Shown here one piece after another: positions 57,078 through 64,000 of a DNA stretch of 64,000 nucleotides (positions within the stretch are counted from its first letter, which is position 1; every line of letters begins with the position of its first letter). Source of the stretch: CAVQNQ01 sp963714205. GTDB lineage: Bacteria; Acidobacteriota; Terriglobia; Bryobacterales; Bryobacteraceae. The translations under genes were made by a program, and so were the position numbers. The stretch is taken from positions 186,001-250,000 of the forward strand of contig CAVQNQ010000006.1 of the NCBI GenBank assembly GCA_963714205.1, in the 5' to 3' direction. The notes beneath the pieces are model-generated. The model did no database searches and was not told where the DNA came from. It saw only the letters and a program-made list of their open reading frames with translations.

Positions 57078-57887
57078 TCACAACTCGTTCACCACGTCGT
57101 TGATCGAATTCATGTTCAACATCGCCGCGCGCACCGCCTGCGCGATGTCGCTGCTGCGGTCCAGGAACGACCGCGCATCCATCGCCTGCACGCTCACCGT
57201 GATTTGCGGCCCCGCCGCGCCGCTTGTCACCCCGCTCGCCGCCGCCTCCGCACCGTCGCTGTCCGCCGCGTCCGTTGTCCCCACGCCTCCCACATCCATC
57301 CTGGGCATCCCCAACTGGTCGAAGTCCGCCGCGCTCATCCCGCTTCCGGTATCCACGCCCTCGAAACTGATCGGCGTCGGCATCGCATATTTCTCCAGCG
57401 GCTCTGGCTGGTCCGAACCGCCGAACAGCCCCGCCAGTTCCCCGGCCAGCGGGATCAGCCCCAGCCCGCTCTCCAGGATTGTCATCGCTATGGAACCCGC
57501 CGAACCCCCCCCGCTATTGGCGCTCACTGCCCTGGCGCTCGCTGCGGGACTCTCGCTCGTCGCCGCCCCAGACGTTACTCCGGATGCTGCCCCGGACGCC
57601 GTCGCGCCGCCGCCGTCCAACGCCCCTGCCGCGCTCTGCGGCTCCGTCGCCGCCGCTATCCGCTGGAATTCCTCCAGTGGTGTCGTCGCCTCTCCCGCGC
57701 CGCCGCCCGACACTCCTGCCGCGCTCTGCGGCTCCGCTGCCGCCGTTATCGCCTGGAACTCCTCCAGGGATGTTGTTGCCTCTCCCGCGCCGCCGATGTC
57801 CAGCGCCCCTGCCTCGGTTCGCGCCTCCGCTGCTGGCGCTATCGACCGGAATTCATCGAGAAGATCTTCTTGTATTGTGCTGGCCAT
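57078..57887 (-). CDS. short tail tape-measure-like protein with three 30-residue repeats
   Basis: About 269 residues from the ATG at 57887 (MASTIQEDLLDEF). Residues ~10-95 hold three ~30-residue repeats (consensus L-x-E-F-x-x-I-x-x-A-x-E-P-x-x-x-A-G). A Gly/Ser/Ala-rich part follows, then a hydrophobic helix (SIAMTILESGLGLIPLAGELAG). The C-terminal VSVQAMDARSFLDRSSDIAQ and LNMNSINDVVNEL match tape measure C-termini. Its position between chaperone-like and distal tail genes supports this. It is very short for a tape measure, implying a short tail if so. Confidence 0.6.
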   Translation of the reverse strand: MASTIQEDLLDEFRSIAPAAEARTEAGALDIGGAGEATTSLEEFQAITAAAEPQSAAGVSGGGAGEATTPLEEFQRIAAATEPQSAAGALDGGGATASGAASGVTSGAATSESPAASARAVSANSGGGSAGSIAMTILESGLGLIPLAGELAGLFGGSDQPEPLEKYAMPTPISFEGVDTGSGMSAADFDQLGMPRMDVGGVGTTDAADSDGAEAAASGVTSGAAGPQITVSVQAMDARSFLDRSSDIAQAVRAAMLNMNSINDVVNEL

Positions 57888-58203
57888 CTTTCCTCTCGCC
57901 CGCAAGCGCCGTTTCCAACAAGGCGAACGCCTCCACCTGCCGCGCGCTCAACTCCCCGAAATCCCAACTCCCCAGCCTTCGCCTAATGAAAAACTCCTCT
58001 ACCAGCGCCTGGCTCTCCGCTGTGATCCACGATTTCGGACAGCACTCCACCGCCACGCCCTTCCGGGCCCACACCACCGTGCGGACGCCCTCCGCGCGCG
58101 GCAGCCATCCGCAGCGCCGCTTCTTTTCCAGGCCGTTCTTCCGGCACGCGTCGCATTTCCATCCGGCCTGGTTGGCGGATTGAAAGTGGAAGGCGACGAT
58201 CAG
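57853..58203 (-). CDS. small zinc-ribbon-like protein, putative tail assembly protein
   Basis: The frame begins near 58203, overlapping the previous stop. No ATG/GTG is available at the natural place (CTGATC...), so the start is uncertain. It has CDACRKNGLEKKRRCGW and ECCPKSWITAESQALVEEFF, two Cys pairs that could bind zinc, and then a helical C-terminus. Such small Cys proteins occur between tail chaperone and tape measure genes in some phages. It ends 35 bp into the tape measure gene. Confidence 0.5.
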   Translation of the reverse strand: MIVAFHFQSANQAGWKCDACRKNGLEKKRRCGWLPRAEGVRTVVWARKGVAVECCPKSWITAESQALVEEFFIRRRLGSWDFGELSARQVEAFALLETALAGERKDGQHNTRRSSR

Positions 58204-58565
58204 TTTTTTCGTTCCGCCTCGCTCAGCCCCGCTTCCGCCCGCACCGCCGCCAGAGCCTCCCGGAACAACTCCTCCGGTCCCGCATCCGCCAGGATCTCGG
58301 ACGTCGCCTCGACTCCGTCCACCAGCAGCCCCGCCACCCCCCGCAGCCCCCACGTCACGTACAGCCGGTCGATCTCGCATCGCGCCAGCGCTGCGTCCAT
58401 CCGTTCTCCAGGCGCCTGGCCGGCTTCCAGGAACTCCACCCGCCGCGCCAGCTCCCGCACCTGCCGCATCAGTTCCATCCGCCGCCCGAAGGACATGCGG
58501 GCGACCCGAAACACCACTCCCTCCGCCACTCGGGATTCCACCAGCCGCTCGCTCTCGTACGTCAT
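58200..58565 (-). CDS. tail assembly chaperone-like protein
   Basis: About 121 residues from the ATG at 58565, which overlaps the preceding TGA (ATGA). It is helical, with FRVARMSFGRRMELMRQVRE and YVTWGLRGVAGLLVDGVEAT, and lies immediately downstream of the tail tube gene, the usual position for tail assembly chaperones. The name depends on position, since I do not see a diagnostic motif. No programmed-frameshift site was found. Confidence 0.5.
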   Translation of the reverse strand: MTYESERLVESRVAEGVVFRVARMSFGRRMELMRQVRELARRVEFLEAGQAPGERMDAALARCEIDRLYVTWGLRGVAGLLVDGVEATSEILADAGPEELFREALAAVRAEAGLSEAERKN

Positions 58566-59737
58566 CCGAACGCCACCGTGATTTCGTCGTCCACCGTCCC
58601 CTGCGCGCGCGACCCCCGGAATCGCCACTGCAGCCTGTTCCCGCTATCGTCGAACTCCGGCACCACCGGGATTACGCTCCCCATGTACACACCCATGAGC
58701 TGCCCCGCCGTCCCTCCCAACTGGAACATCACCGCGATCGGCGATTGCTGCCGCGCCGCCTGGTACAACCCCGCTGTGGCGGCATCGTCCATCTCGTACA
58801 ATTCCAGGTCCGCCGTCACCGTCCGCCGCCCCGGCGAGATCGCCAGCGGCACGCGCGAGCCAAACTCCTTCCCCCGCGTGTCCAGCGCGTTCTTCACCGT
58901 CACCTGTGCGCTCGTAATCGTGAAAAACTGCGACTCCGTGGTCCCCAGCCACGCCTCCCCCAGATTTCCCGGCACGATCGAGTAGTCGAACCCGCCCACC
59001 GCCGGCTCGGCCGGATAGCTCTCGAGCGCGTCCCCGGCCTGGGCCGAGAAGCTGCTGCTGTCCACCACGTCTTGCGCCGGCCCGCTGAAGTGAAACTCGT
59101 GGAAATCGCCGTTCACCACGATCTCCAGTTGGTTCACCGCCGCTCCCCGCAGCAGCCGCTGTACCGCCGTCGCCGGATCCCAGTAGTCGAACACGCTCAC
59201 GCTCGGCAGTTCCGTCGCCGGCCCGTATGTCGTCGTGGCGCCCACCGCCCCGCCCGCCGCCGGAGCTGTCGTGAAGGGCGCGTTCAATTGCACCGTTTCC
59301 GCGTCCACGATCGCCGAGACGAACCGCACTTCCCCCCCGCAAGTCACCGCCTGCCCCGTCGTCAGCCCGTGTGCCGCCGTGAACCCCAGCCTCCCCGCCG
59401 CCGTCGAGCTCGCCACCGTCCCGCCCGCGAACACCGCCGGCTCGCCCCCCAGCGCCGCCTGGAACAGCGGACCGTACGCCGGTCCGCCCGATTGCGCCTG
59501 CGAGTTCGTCATGTACGTCCGCAGCTCGAATTGCGTTCGCAGCCGCCCTCCCGGCGGCGTTCCCGGAAACGTCCGGCTTCCCGTCTTGTCTTTCCGCTCC
59601 GTGACTTCCTGTTGCTGCTCGACCGTCAGCTTCAGCGCCGGAATCCGGTTGCTCGCCGTGATTGTCGCCACTTGTCCATAAGCGCTTTCCAGCGCCGTGT
59701 AGAACCGATTCGCGTTCGACGAAATATATGAGGACAT
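58562..59737 (-). CDS. phage major tail (tube) protein
   Basis: About 391 residues from the ATG at 59737, with a strong AAGGAGG site 7 bp upstream. The sequence has SYISSNANRFYTALESAYGQ, a Gly/Ala-rich beta core, and SPGRRTVTADLELYEMDDAA followed by MFQLGGTAGQLMGVYMGSVI. It is beta-rich throughout and in tube-protein position between connectors and chaperones. It is longer than most tube proteins, so extra Ig-like domains are likely. The name is inferred from context and strand content. Confidence 0.6.
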   Translation of the reverse strand: MSSYISSNANRFYTALESAYGQVATITASNRIPALKLTVEQQQEVTERKDKTGSRTFPGTPPGGRLRTQFELRTYMTNSQAQSGGPAYGPLFQAALGGEPAVFAGGTVASSTAAGRLGFTAAHGLTTGQAVTCGGEVRFVSAIVDAETVQLNAPFTTAPAAGGAVGATTTYGPATELPSVSVFDYWDPATAVQRLLRGAAVNQLEIVVNGDFHEFHFSGPAQDVVDSSSFSAQAGDALESYPAEPAVGGFDYSIVPGNLGEAWLGTTESQFFTITSAQVTVKNALDTRGKEFGSRVPLAISPGRRTVTADLELYEMDDAATAGLYQAARQQSPIAVMFQLGGTAGQLMGVYMGSVIPVVPEFDDSGNRLQWRFRGSRAQGTVDDEITVAFG

Positions 59738-59833
59738 CCCTACCTCCTTCTCTCTCAACTTCCGCCAGAGCCGATTCTCGCGAAGCCCGAGGCGGATGTC
59801 GCCGCATGCTTCGGGCCGCAGGGTGCCCCGCGG

Positions 59834-60331
59834 TTAGCGGCTCACTCCAATCTCGAATGTGGTCTTGGCCGTCTGGATGAAATTCGCTCCGCCGTGCTTC
59901 ACCGGCCCGAACGACACCTGGTACTCGCCCGCGTAGAACATCCCGCTACCCCAATCGCCGCGGTTCGCCTCCAGCACTTGCCGCACCGCGTCTACGTAGA
60001 CCTCCAGACCGTCCTGCAGGCCGTCCAGCCGGTCTGCCGAGTACCGTACCTCGATCGCCATCTGCGCCGTCCCCGAGAAGCTGCGGAATTTCTCGGCCAG
60101 CGAGTTCACCAGCTTCTCGCAGTAGATGTTCACCGCCGGATACTTCACCGTCCCCGCGCGCTCCGCGAGGTCCGCCGCTGCGCTGCCCGTCCGGATCTGC
60201 GCCGCGTCCACCAACGCCGCCGGTGAGCCGTTCGCCAGCGTTGAGTCGCCCAGGTTGGCATTCACTCCGCTCGATCCGGTGACGAGCCCCACCACCTTGG
60301 CCGTTACCGCGCTGCCCAGTCCGTTCGTCAT
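59834..60331 (-). CDS. tail terminator/neck-like protein
   Basis: The protein has about 165 residues from the ATG at 60331, overlapping the TGA of the upstream gene. Early part MTNGLGSAVTAKVVGLVTGS, then TVKYPAVNIYCEKLVNSLAE, and KFRSFSGTAQMAIEVRYSAD, the last two similar in arrangement to head-tail or tail terminator proteins. Its position between head-completion and tail tube genes supports this. A 96-bp gap, holding the tail tube ribosome site, follows. Confidence 0.5.
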   Translation of the reverse strand: MTNGLGSAVTAKVVGLVTGSSGVNANLGDSTLANGSPAALVDAAQIRTGSAAADLAERAGTVKYPAVNIYCEKLVNSLAEKFRSFSGTAQMAIEVRYSADRLDGLQDGLEVYVDAVRQVLEANRGDWGSGMFYAGEYQVSFGPVKHGGANFIQTAKTTFEIGVSR

Positions 60332-61053
60332 CAGCCCCTCTGTAACACCCGTGCCACCGCCTTGAGGTAGCTCGGCTCCTGCCCCGTTCCCGGCCCCGTC
60401 CCCGCGCTCCCCAGCGGCGCGGGTTGAACCCAGTCCTGCTCCACCGCGATGGCCGTCACGTTCTGCCGCGTCATCCCGTCCGGCCCGTTCCCCGCATAGA
60501 CGTTCCAGCCCACCGCGTTCGCCGGCGCGATCCCCGGAGTCACCACCAGCGTGCTCTCCGCGATCGTCTCCACCGCCGGCACCGCGCTTGCCCCTTCCTC
60601 GCCCTCGCGATTGACCCACGCCATCGTCACGTAGTACGTGCCATCCGCCAGGTTTCCCGGCGTCGCCGTCACCTGCGGAGTCGCCGCGCGCGGCACCGGA
60701 TCCGCCGCGATCCCCACGCCGATTACCATGATCCTGTCCCGCGCCCACCGCGCCAGTTCCTCGAACTGCTTCTGCTTGCCCGCATACCGGTCGTTCAGTT
60801 GGCTGTTGTACGCGTCCGTGTAGACCATCTCGAGCGCGCGAAACGTGTGCCACAGTTTCAGCGCCGGCGTCACCACCACCGCCCGCCGCAGCCTCGGCGC
60901 CAGGATCTCCAGCTCTAATCCCAGTTCCTCCTGCGCCAGCGCGATCTTCTGCGTGACGTCGATCCCCTCCGTGCTGGCCACATCCAGGAGCTGGGAATCC
61001 TGCGCCGCCAGCTCCTCAATCGACGATACCGGGCCGTCCACAAATAGTGCCAT
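60331..61053 (-). CDS. head-tail connector-like protein with Fn3-like module
   Basis: The 240-residue protein has a helical N-terminal half (MALFVDGPVSSIEELAAQDS, HTFRALEMVYTDAYNSQLND) typical of connector/neck proteins. A beta domain follows (ADGTYYVTMAWVNREGEEGA and NAVGWNVYAGNGPDGMTRQN), similar to the last module of the tip protein. It starts 4 bp after the small gene and ends with TGATG overlap. The name rests on position and fold pattern. Confidence 0.5.
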   Translation of the reverse strand: MALFVDGPVSSIEELAAQDSQLLDVASTEGIDVTQKIALAQEELGLELEILAPRLRRAVVVTPALKLWHTFRALEMVYTDAYNSQLNDRYAGKQKQFEELARWARDRIMVIGVGIAADPVPRAATPQVTATPGNLADGTYYVTMAWVNREGEEGASAVPAVETIAESTLVVTPGIAPANAVGWNVYAGNGPDGMTRQNVTAIAVEQDWVQPAPLGSAGTGPGTGQEPSYLKAVARVLQRG

Positions 61054-61057
61054 CGTC

Positions 61058-61360
61058 TTACGCCTTCAGCTTTTCCAGATCCGCCTTCGTCAGCACCGCC
61101 AGTTTCACCCTGGACACCGCCGCGAGTTCCGCCGCCGCCCGCCGCCCCTCCGCCTGCGCCGCTCGGAAGGCTTTCGCTTCCTCCGCCGTCGCCAGCCGCG
61201 CCGCGCCGTCCACCATCATCTTCGCCGCCACCGCGCGCGTGACCTCGGTCGCGACGCCCTCCTTCCGGCCTTCCCCCGCCACGCTCACGATCACCGGGTA
61301 TTCTTCGCCGATCTTCGACTCCTGCGCGTGAATCTTCTGGTAGTACGCCTTCAAATCCAT
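61058..61360 (-). CDS. small helical structural-cluster protein
   Basis: The 100-residue protein MDLKAYYQKIHAQESKIGEE... is Lys/Ala/Glu-rich and mostly helical, with EGRKEGVATEVTRAVAAKMM. It sits between the coat gene and the connector gene, 4 bp upstream of the latter. In similar clusters such genes encode head decoration or assembly factors, but I recognise no family. A ribosome site (GGAGGGGAT) precedes the ATG. Confidence 0.5.
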   Translation of the reverse strand: MDLKAYYQKIHAQESKIGEEYPVIVSVAGEGRKEGVATEVTRAVAAKMMVDGAARLATAEEAKAFRAAQAEGRRAAAELAAVSRVKLAVLTKADLEKLKA

Positions 61361-61372
61361 ATCCCCTCCGGC

Positions 61373-61433
61373 GGGGCATGCTTCAGGTTGCCGGTCCGGG
61401 ACCGAAGGTCCCGCGTGCGCTGCTGCATGCCCC
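61373..61433 (-). terminator. nested stem-loop after the coat gene
   Basis: Outer arms GGGGCATGC (61373-61381) and GCATGCCCC (61425-61433) are perfectly complementary; an inner GGGACC/GGTCCC hairpin (61398-61412) lies between. There is no T-run, so it is more likely an attenuator, an RNA-processing signal or an mRNA stabiliser separating coat from downstream genes than a full terminator. This would let the coat be made in excess. Confidence 0.55.
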
Positions 61434-61442
61434 TGCCCCCGT

Positions 61443-62360
61443 TTACGTGTTGACCTGCACGCCCGCCGCGCTCCGCAGCACGCCGCACCCGTACAGCACG
61501 TCCACCGTGAACTGCTGTGCCAGCGTGTTCGGTTGATAGCTCATCACCACTCTCATGCCGAAGTTCCCCAGCTCGGCATACTCCGCGATCGCTCCCGTCC
61601 CCGGCAGCGGTTGCGGCAGCCGCCGCATCACCAGCCCGATCGCATCCCGCGTGAACGCGATGTTGTGCGTCGTCACTGTGCCGCTCCCCGTCTGCGGCAC
61701 GAACTGCGACCGGAACACGAAGAAGTCCTTGTACTTCCCAATCGTCCCGTTGATCAGCGTCTGCAGTCCCGCCGCTCCCGCCGTCTGGAATTCCTCGAAC
61801 AGCGGAATCTGCCGCCACGCCGAGTATGCCTGCGCGTTCACCACGAAGAACTTCGGCTCGCTCGCCGGCACCTTGGACATGAACAGCGCCGTCTCCGCCG
61901 CGTCGATGGTCGCCTCTGTTAGCGGCGTCCCCCCCGTTCCCACCGCCGGATTCGTGCTGAATCCCCCGTACAGGTTCAGTAGGTCGCTCTCGATCCTCTC
62001 CGCGATGGCCGCCACCGCCGGCTGCATGTAGACTTTCAGCAGATCCGGCACCGCCAGCACCTTGACCACGTCCGGAAGCTGGAAGGTCGATTCCACGTGC
62101 GAGCTTAGCACCAGCGGTACGCTCGTCAGAGTCGGGTTCTGCGGTTGTACCGAGCCCGTGCCGTCCACGATGTTGTTCGCCGACATCACCGGCGGTATCA
62201 CTACGTTGATGGTGTCCCCGGCGTTCGCCAGCGCCGGTTCATAATCGCGATTCACCAGGTTCCCCATCACCAGGTTCCCCACCAGCACCGGCAATGCGTC
62301 CGCCGCCACCAGTTTCACGATCGCGCAAGCAACATTAGTCGAAGTGATTGCTCCTGCCAT
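61443..62360 (-). CDS. major capsid protein, P22 gp5-like coat fold
   Basis: The 305-residue protein is the second gene of the cluster. It begins ITSTNVACAIVKLVAADALP and has NRDYEPALANAGDTINVVIP, then ESTFQLPDVVKVLAVPDLLK, VNAQAYSAWRQIPLFEEFQT and IAFTRDAIGLVMRRLPQPLP, the pattern of P22-like coat proteins (HK97 fold with inserted domain). RBS GAGGAG precedes the ATG at 62360. The preceding gene encodes a scaffold-like protein, in the usual order. It is the best-recognised protein of the cluster. Confidence 0.8.
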   Translation of the reverse strand: MAGAITSTNVACAIVKLVAADALPVLVGNLVMGNLVNRDYEPALANAGDTINVVIPPVMSANNIVDGTGSVQPQNPTLTSVPLVLSSHVESTFQLPDVVKVLAVPDLLKVYMQPAVAAIAERIESDLLNLYGGFSTNPAVGTGGTPLTEATIDAAETALFMSKVPASEPKFFVVNAQAYSAWRQIPLFEEFQTAGAAGLQTLINGTIGKYKDFFVFRSQFVPQTGSGTVTTHNIAFTRDAIGLVMRRLPQPLPGTGAIAEYAELGNFGMRVVMSYQPNTLAQQFTVDVLYGCGVLRSAAGVQVNT

Positions 62361-62384
62361 TGATTCTCCTCTTCTCTCGTCCTG

Positions 62385-62936
62385 CTACATCCCTCTGAGC
62401 GTCTGGGACGCCACGCGCACGATCTCCTCTCGCACCCGTTGCATCTCTTCCGCGCTTATACCCGGACGGATCTGCTCGAGGCTCACCGTCTCCCTGCCCG
62501 CCGGCGCCGCCTTCAGGGCCGCGTTCGTCCCCGACCCTCCGGCGATCCGCGCCGGCAGAAGCTCCGGATTCTCGTTGACGAAGGCCGTCAGGTACTCCCG
62601 CAGCGGCACTTCGCCCGTTTCCCCCTTCGCCACCAGCCGCCCGTCCTCGCTCCGCGCGACGGCCTCCTGCACTGCCTTGTAAGCCAAATCGATCTTGGCC
62701 ACTCCCAGCCGCTGCAGTTCGCTCTTCACCGCCGAGCTGCGTTCGGCTTCCTCCGCGATTTGCCGGTTCCGCTGGTTCTCCGCGATGACTTCGTTCAGCT
62801 TGCGCTCCAGTTGCTCCCTGCGCCGCCGCTCCTCTTGCAGCTCCGCCTTGTGGGCCGGCTCGTTCTTCACCTGTTCCTGGCTCACGAACTCCTCGATCGC
62901 CCGCCGCACGATGCCTTGAATATCCACCTCTTCCAT
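62385..62936 (-). CDS. capsid scaffold-like protein
   Basis: The 183-residue protein starts MEEVDIQGIVRRAIEEFVSQ and is highly charged and coiled-coil (KAELQEERRRREQLERKLNE, VIAENQRNRQIAEEAERSSA), with a less charged C-terminus containing EQIRPGISAEEMQRVREEIV. Charged coiled-coil proteins preceding a coat gene are normally scaffolds. It begins the visible operon. The start is preceded by AGGAGAG. Confidence 0.65.
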   Translation of the reverse strand: MEEVDIQGIVRRAIEEFVSQEQVKNEPAHKAELQEERRRREQLERKLNEVIAENQRNRQIAEEAERSSAVKSELQRLGVAKIDLAYKAVQEAVARSEDGRLVAKGETGEVPLREYLTAFVNENPELLPARIAGGSGTNAALKAAPAGRETVSLEQIRPGISAEEMQRVREEIVRVASQTLRGM

Positions 62937-63270
62937 CGCCCTCTCCTATGATGTTTTGTCTACCCCAAACTTGTCGTGCAGCTCGGGGCCGACCAACGGG
63001 AGGCAGGACCCGGCCGCAAGCGGGCTTTGCATTTGCCCGCTTTCCCTTATCTCAGTCAATCTTCGGAACGGCCCGGAGCCGTCAAGGGCGCGCGGTTTGT
63101 GCGCGGCGAAGCGAACCCTTGACGGCGAGCACCGTTCTGGAACATGAGGCAGAAGGGAAAGCGGGCCGGGGGTTTCAGGGGGTGTCCCCCTGGCGGGGAT
63201 CCGGGGCAGCGCCCCGAGCACCTTGCCGCGCGCGTTTTCTGCGCGCGGTATCCAAGTATCCGGCCGCATT
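62937..63270. other. palindrome-rich intergenic region upstream of the structural operon
   Basis: About 330 bp between the scaffold gene and the transposase. Two nested inverted repeats are visible: GCCCGCTTTCCCTT (63035-63048) with AAGGGAAAGCGGGC (63153-63166), and GCCGTCAAGGG (63078-63088) with CCCTTGACGGC (63116-63126). Smaller hairpins occur in GC-rich runs near 63019-63040 and 63229-63246. It should carry the operon promoter, but no good hexamers were found. Confidence 0.6.
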
Positions 63271-64000
63271 TCAGGATGCCTCCGCCAGCACGAAGGTTGG
63301 CAAGTCCTCGAATACCCAGTTGTTCTTCAACGTGCGATAGATAATCCCCAGGAGCTTACGAGCCAGAGCGATGATCGCCTTCCCCGTCCCGCGCCGCGCT
63401 TTGATCTTTTCGTAGTGCCGCTTTAGGTACGGGCTGTAGCGCTGCGCGATCAGCGCGCACTGCACCAGCGCCGTGCGCCCCAGTTTGTTGCCGCGTTTGG
63501 TGATGCGGCCCGAGCGCTCCGTCTCGTTAGAATTGGAAACCCGCGGCACAATTCCGAAGTACGCCGCCAGCTTGCCCTCGTCGGCAAAATCGTTGATGTC
63601 GCCGATTACGCTGAGCAGAATACTGCCGCTCAACGGACCGATCCCCTTGATGCTGGTCAGATTCTTGTGTCCTTCCAGCTTGCTGCCCTCGTCCGCGATC
63701 GTCTTCTCCAACTTGGCGATCCGCTGATTCAGACTGCGGATTTCCTCGATGATGACTTCCAACTCCAGCTTCACCATCGCGTCGAACCGCATTGCCAGGA
63801 TCTCGTTCAGCTTCTTCTCGCTCGATAGCGCTTCCTTCTCCAGGTTGATGCCGTGCGCGGAAAGGATGTTGTTGACCTTGTTCTTCAGCGCCGTACGCAG
63901 CTTCACCAGCGTGTCCCGCGTTTGCGTCAGGCTCGCCAATTGCGCTTGGGTCTTGTCCTTCATCCTTACCTCCGGCAGCAGATCCTTCTCCAGGTACAGC
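63271..64000 (-). CDS. IS110-family transposase, C-terminal part (cut by window edge)
   Basis: At least 242 residues; the frame is open through 64000, so the N-terminal RuvC-like (DEDD) domain lies outside. Visible are a central coiled coil (MRFDAMVKLELEVIIEEIRS) and the transposase_20 domain (LTSIKGIGPLSGSILLSVIG, AAYFGIVPRVSNSNETERSG, GRITKRGNKLGRTALVQCAL), with the catalytic Ser in the SGRITKRGN region. IS110 elements lack terminal inverted repeats, so the left boundary cannot be set here; the gene ends only 330 bp from the operon. Confidence 0.88.
   Translation of the reverse strand, partial: LYLEKDLLPEVRMKDKTQAQLASLTQTRDTLVKLRTALKNKVNNILSAHGINLEKEALSSEKKLNEILAMRFDAMVKLELEVIIEEIRSLNQRIAKLEKTIADEGSKLEGHKNLTSIKGIGPLSGSILLSVIGDINDFADEGKLAAYFGIVPRVSNSNETERSGRITKRGNKLGRTALVQCALIAQRYSPYLKRHYEKIKARRGTGKAIIALARKLLGIIYRTLKNNWVFEDLPTFVLAEAS

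Overview
The window looks like chromosomal DNA of a high-GC acidobacterium close to the Bryobacterales / 'Candidatus Solibacter' group. The grounds are a secreted protein ending in the TIGR03437-type repeat domain, a DUF1549/DUF1501/pre-peptidase-domain operon, several Tat-exported enzymes (enolase superfamily, multicopper oxidase, amidohydrolase), a futalosine-pathway menaquinone gene (mqnD) and an RraA-like exported protein. The taxonomy is inferred from gene families, not from a marker gene.

Layout. (1) 1-25.8 kb is ordinary host DNA: the tail of a GH42-like enzyme, a radical SAM protein, an exported tail-fibre-like protein, an M28 peptidase, a TIGR03437 protein, MqnD, a LarA-like plus rhamnonate-dehydratase-like pair, a secreted phosphoesterase, a GNAT protein, the DUF1549-DUF1501-PPC operon, a GH36 alpha-galactosidase, a multicopper oxidase, a cupin and an amidohydrolase. 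(2) 25.8-43.2 kb is a genomic island of about 17.4 kb in tRNA-Ile2(CAT). It is bounded by a perfect 40-bp direct repeat (25803-25842 and 43171-43210) that covers the 5' half of the tRNA rather than the usual 3' end. The island carries a broken tyrosine integrase, many gene fragments, an IS630 copy with a substituted catalytic residue, an XRE/ImmA antitoxin beside a broken PIN-like toxin, and a few intact genes (PfpI-like, alpha/beta hydrolase, HugZ-like, a glycosyltransferase-deacetylase fusion, an isoprenylcysteine-methyltransferase-like protein). (3) 43.2-49.2 kb is host DNA again: two small conserved genes and a broken arsA-like ATPase gene, KDPG aldolase, RraA-like protein, a parvulin isomerase and a frameshifted O-antigen ligase. 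(4) 49.3-62.9 kb is a compact minus-strand operon of phage structural genes: scaffold, P22-like coat, connectors, tail tube, chaperone-like genes, a short tape measure, distal tail proteins, tip protein and a large TIM-barrel tail protein. No terminase, portal, lysis or integration gene is visible. (5) The right edge cuts an IS110-family transposase.

Two observations deserve most attention. The first is the reversed polarity of the tRNA island, which has separated an essential tRNA from its original upstream DNA and placed it behind a dead integrase. The second is the phage structural operon, which directly adjoins host genes and looks like a domesticated or partly lost particle. Several frameshifts (44634, 48885, 53537 and inside the fragment near 33.9 kb) are one-base changes in G/C or T runs, so base-calling error must be excluded before those genes are called dead.
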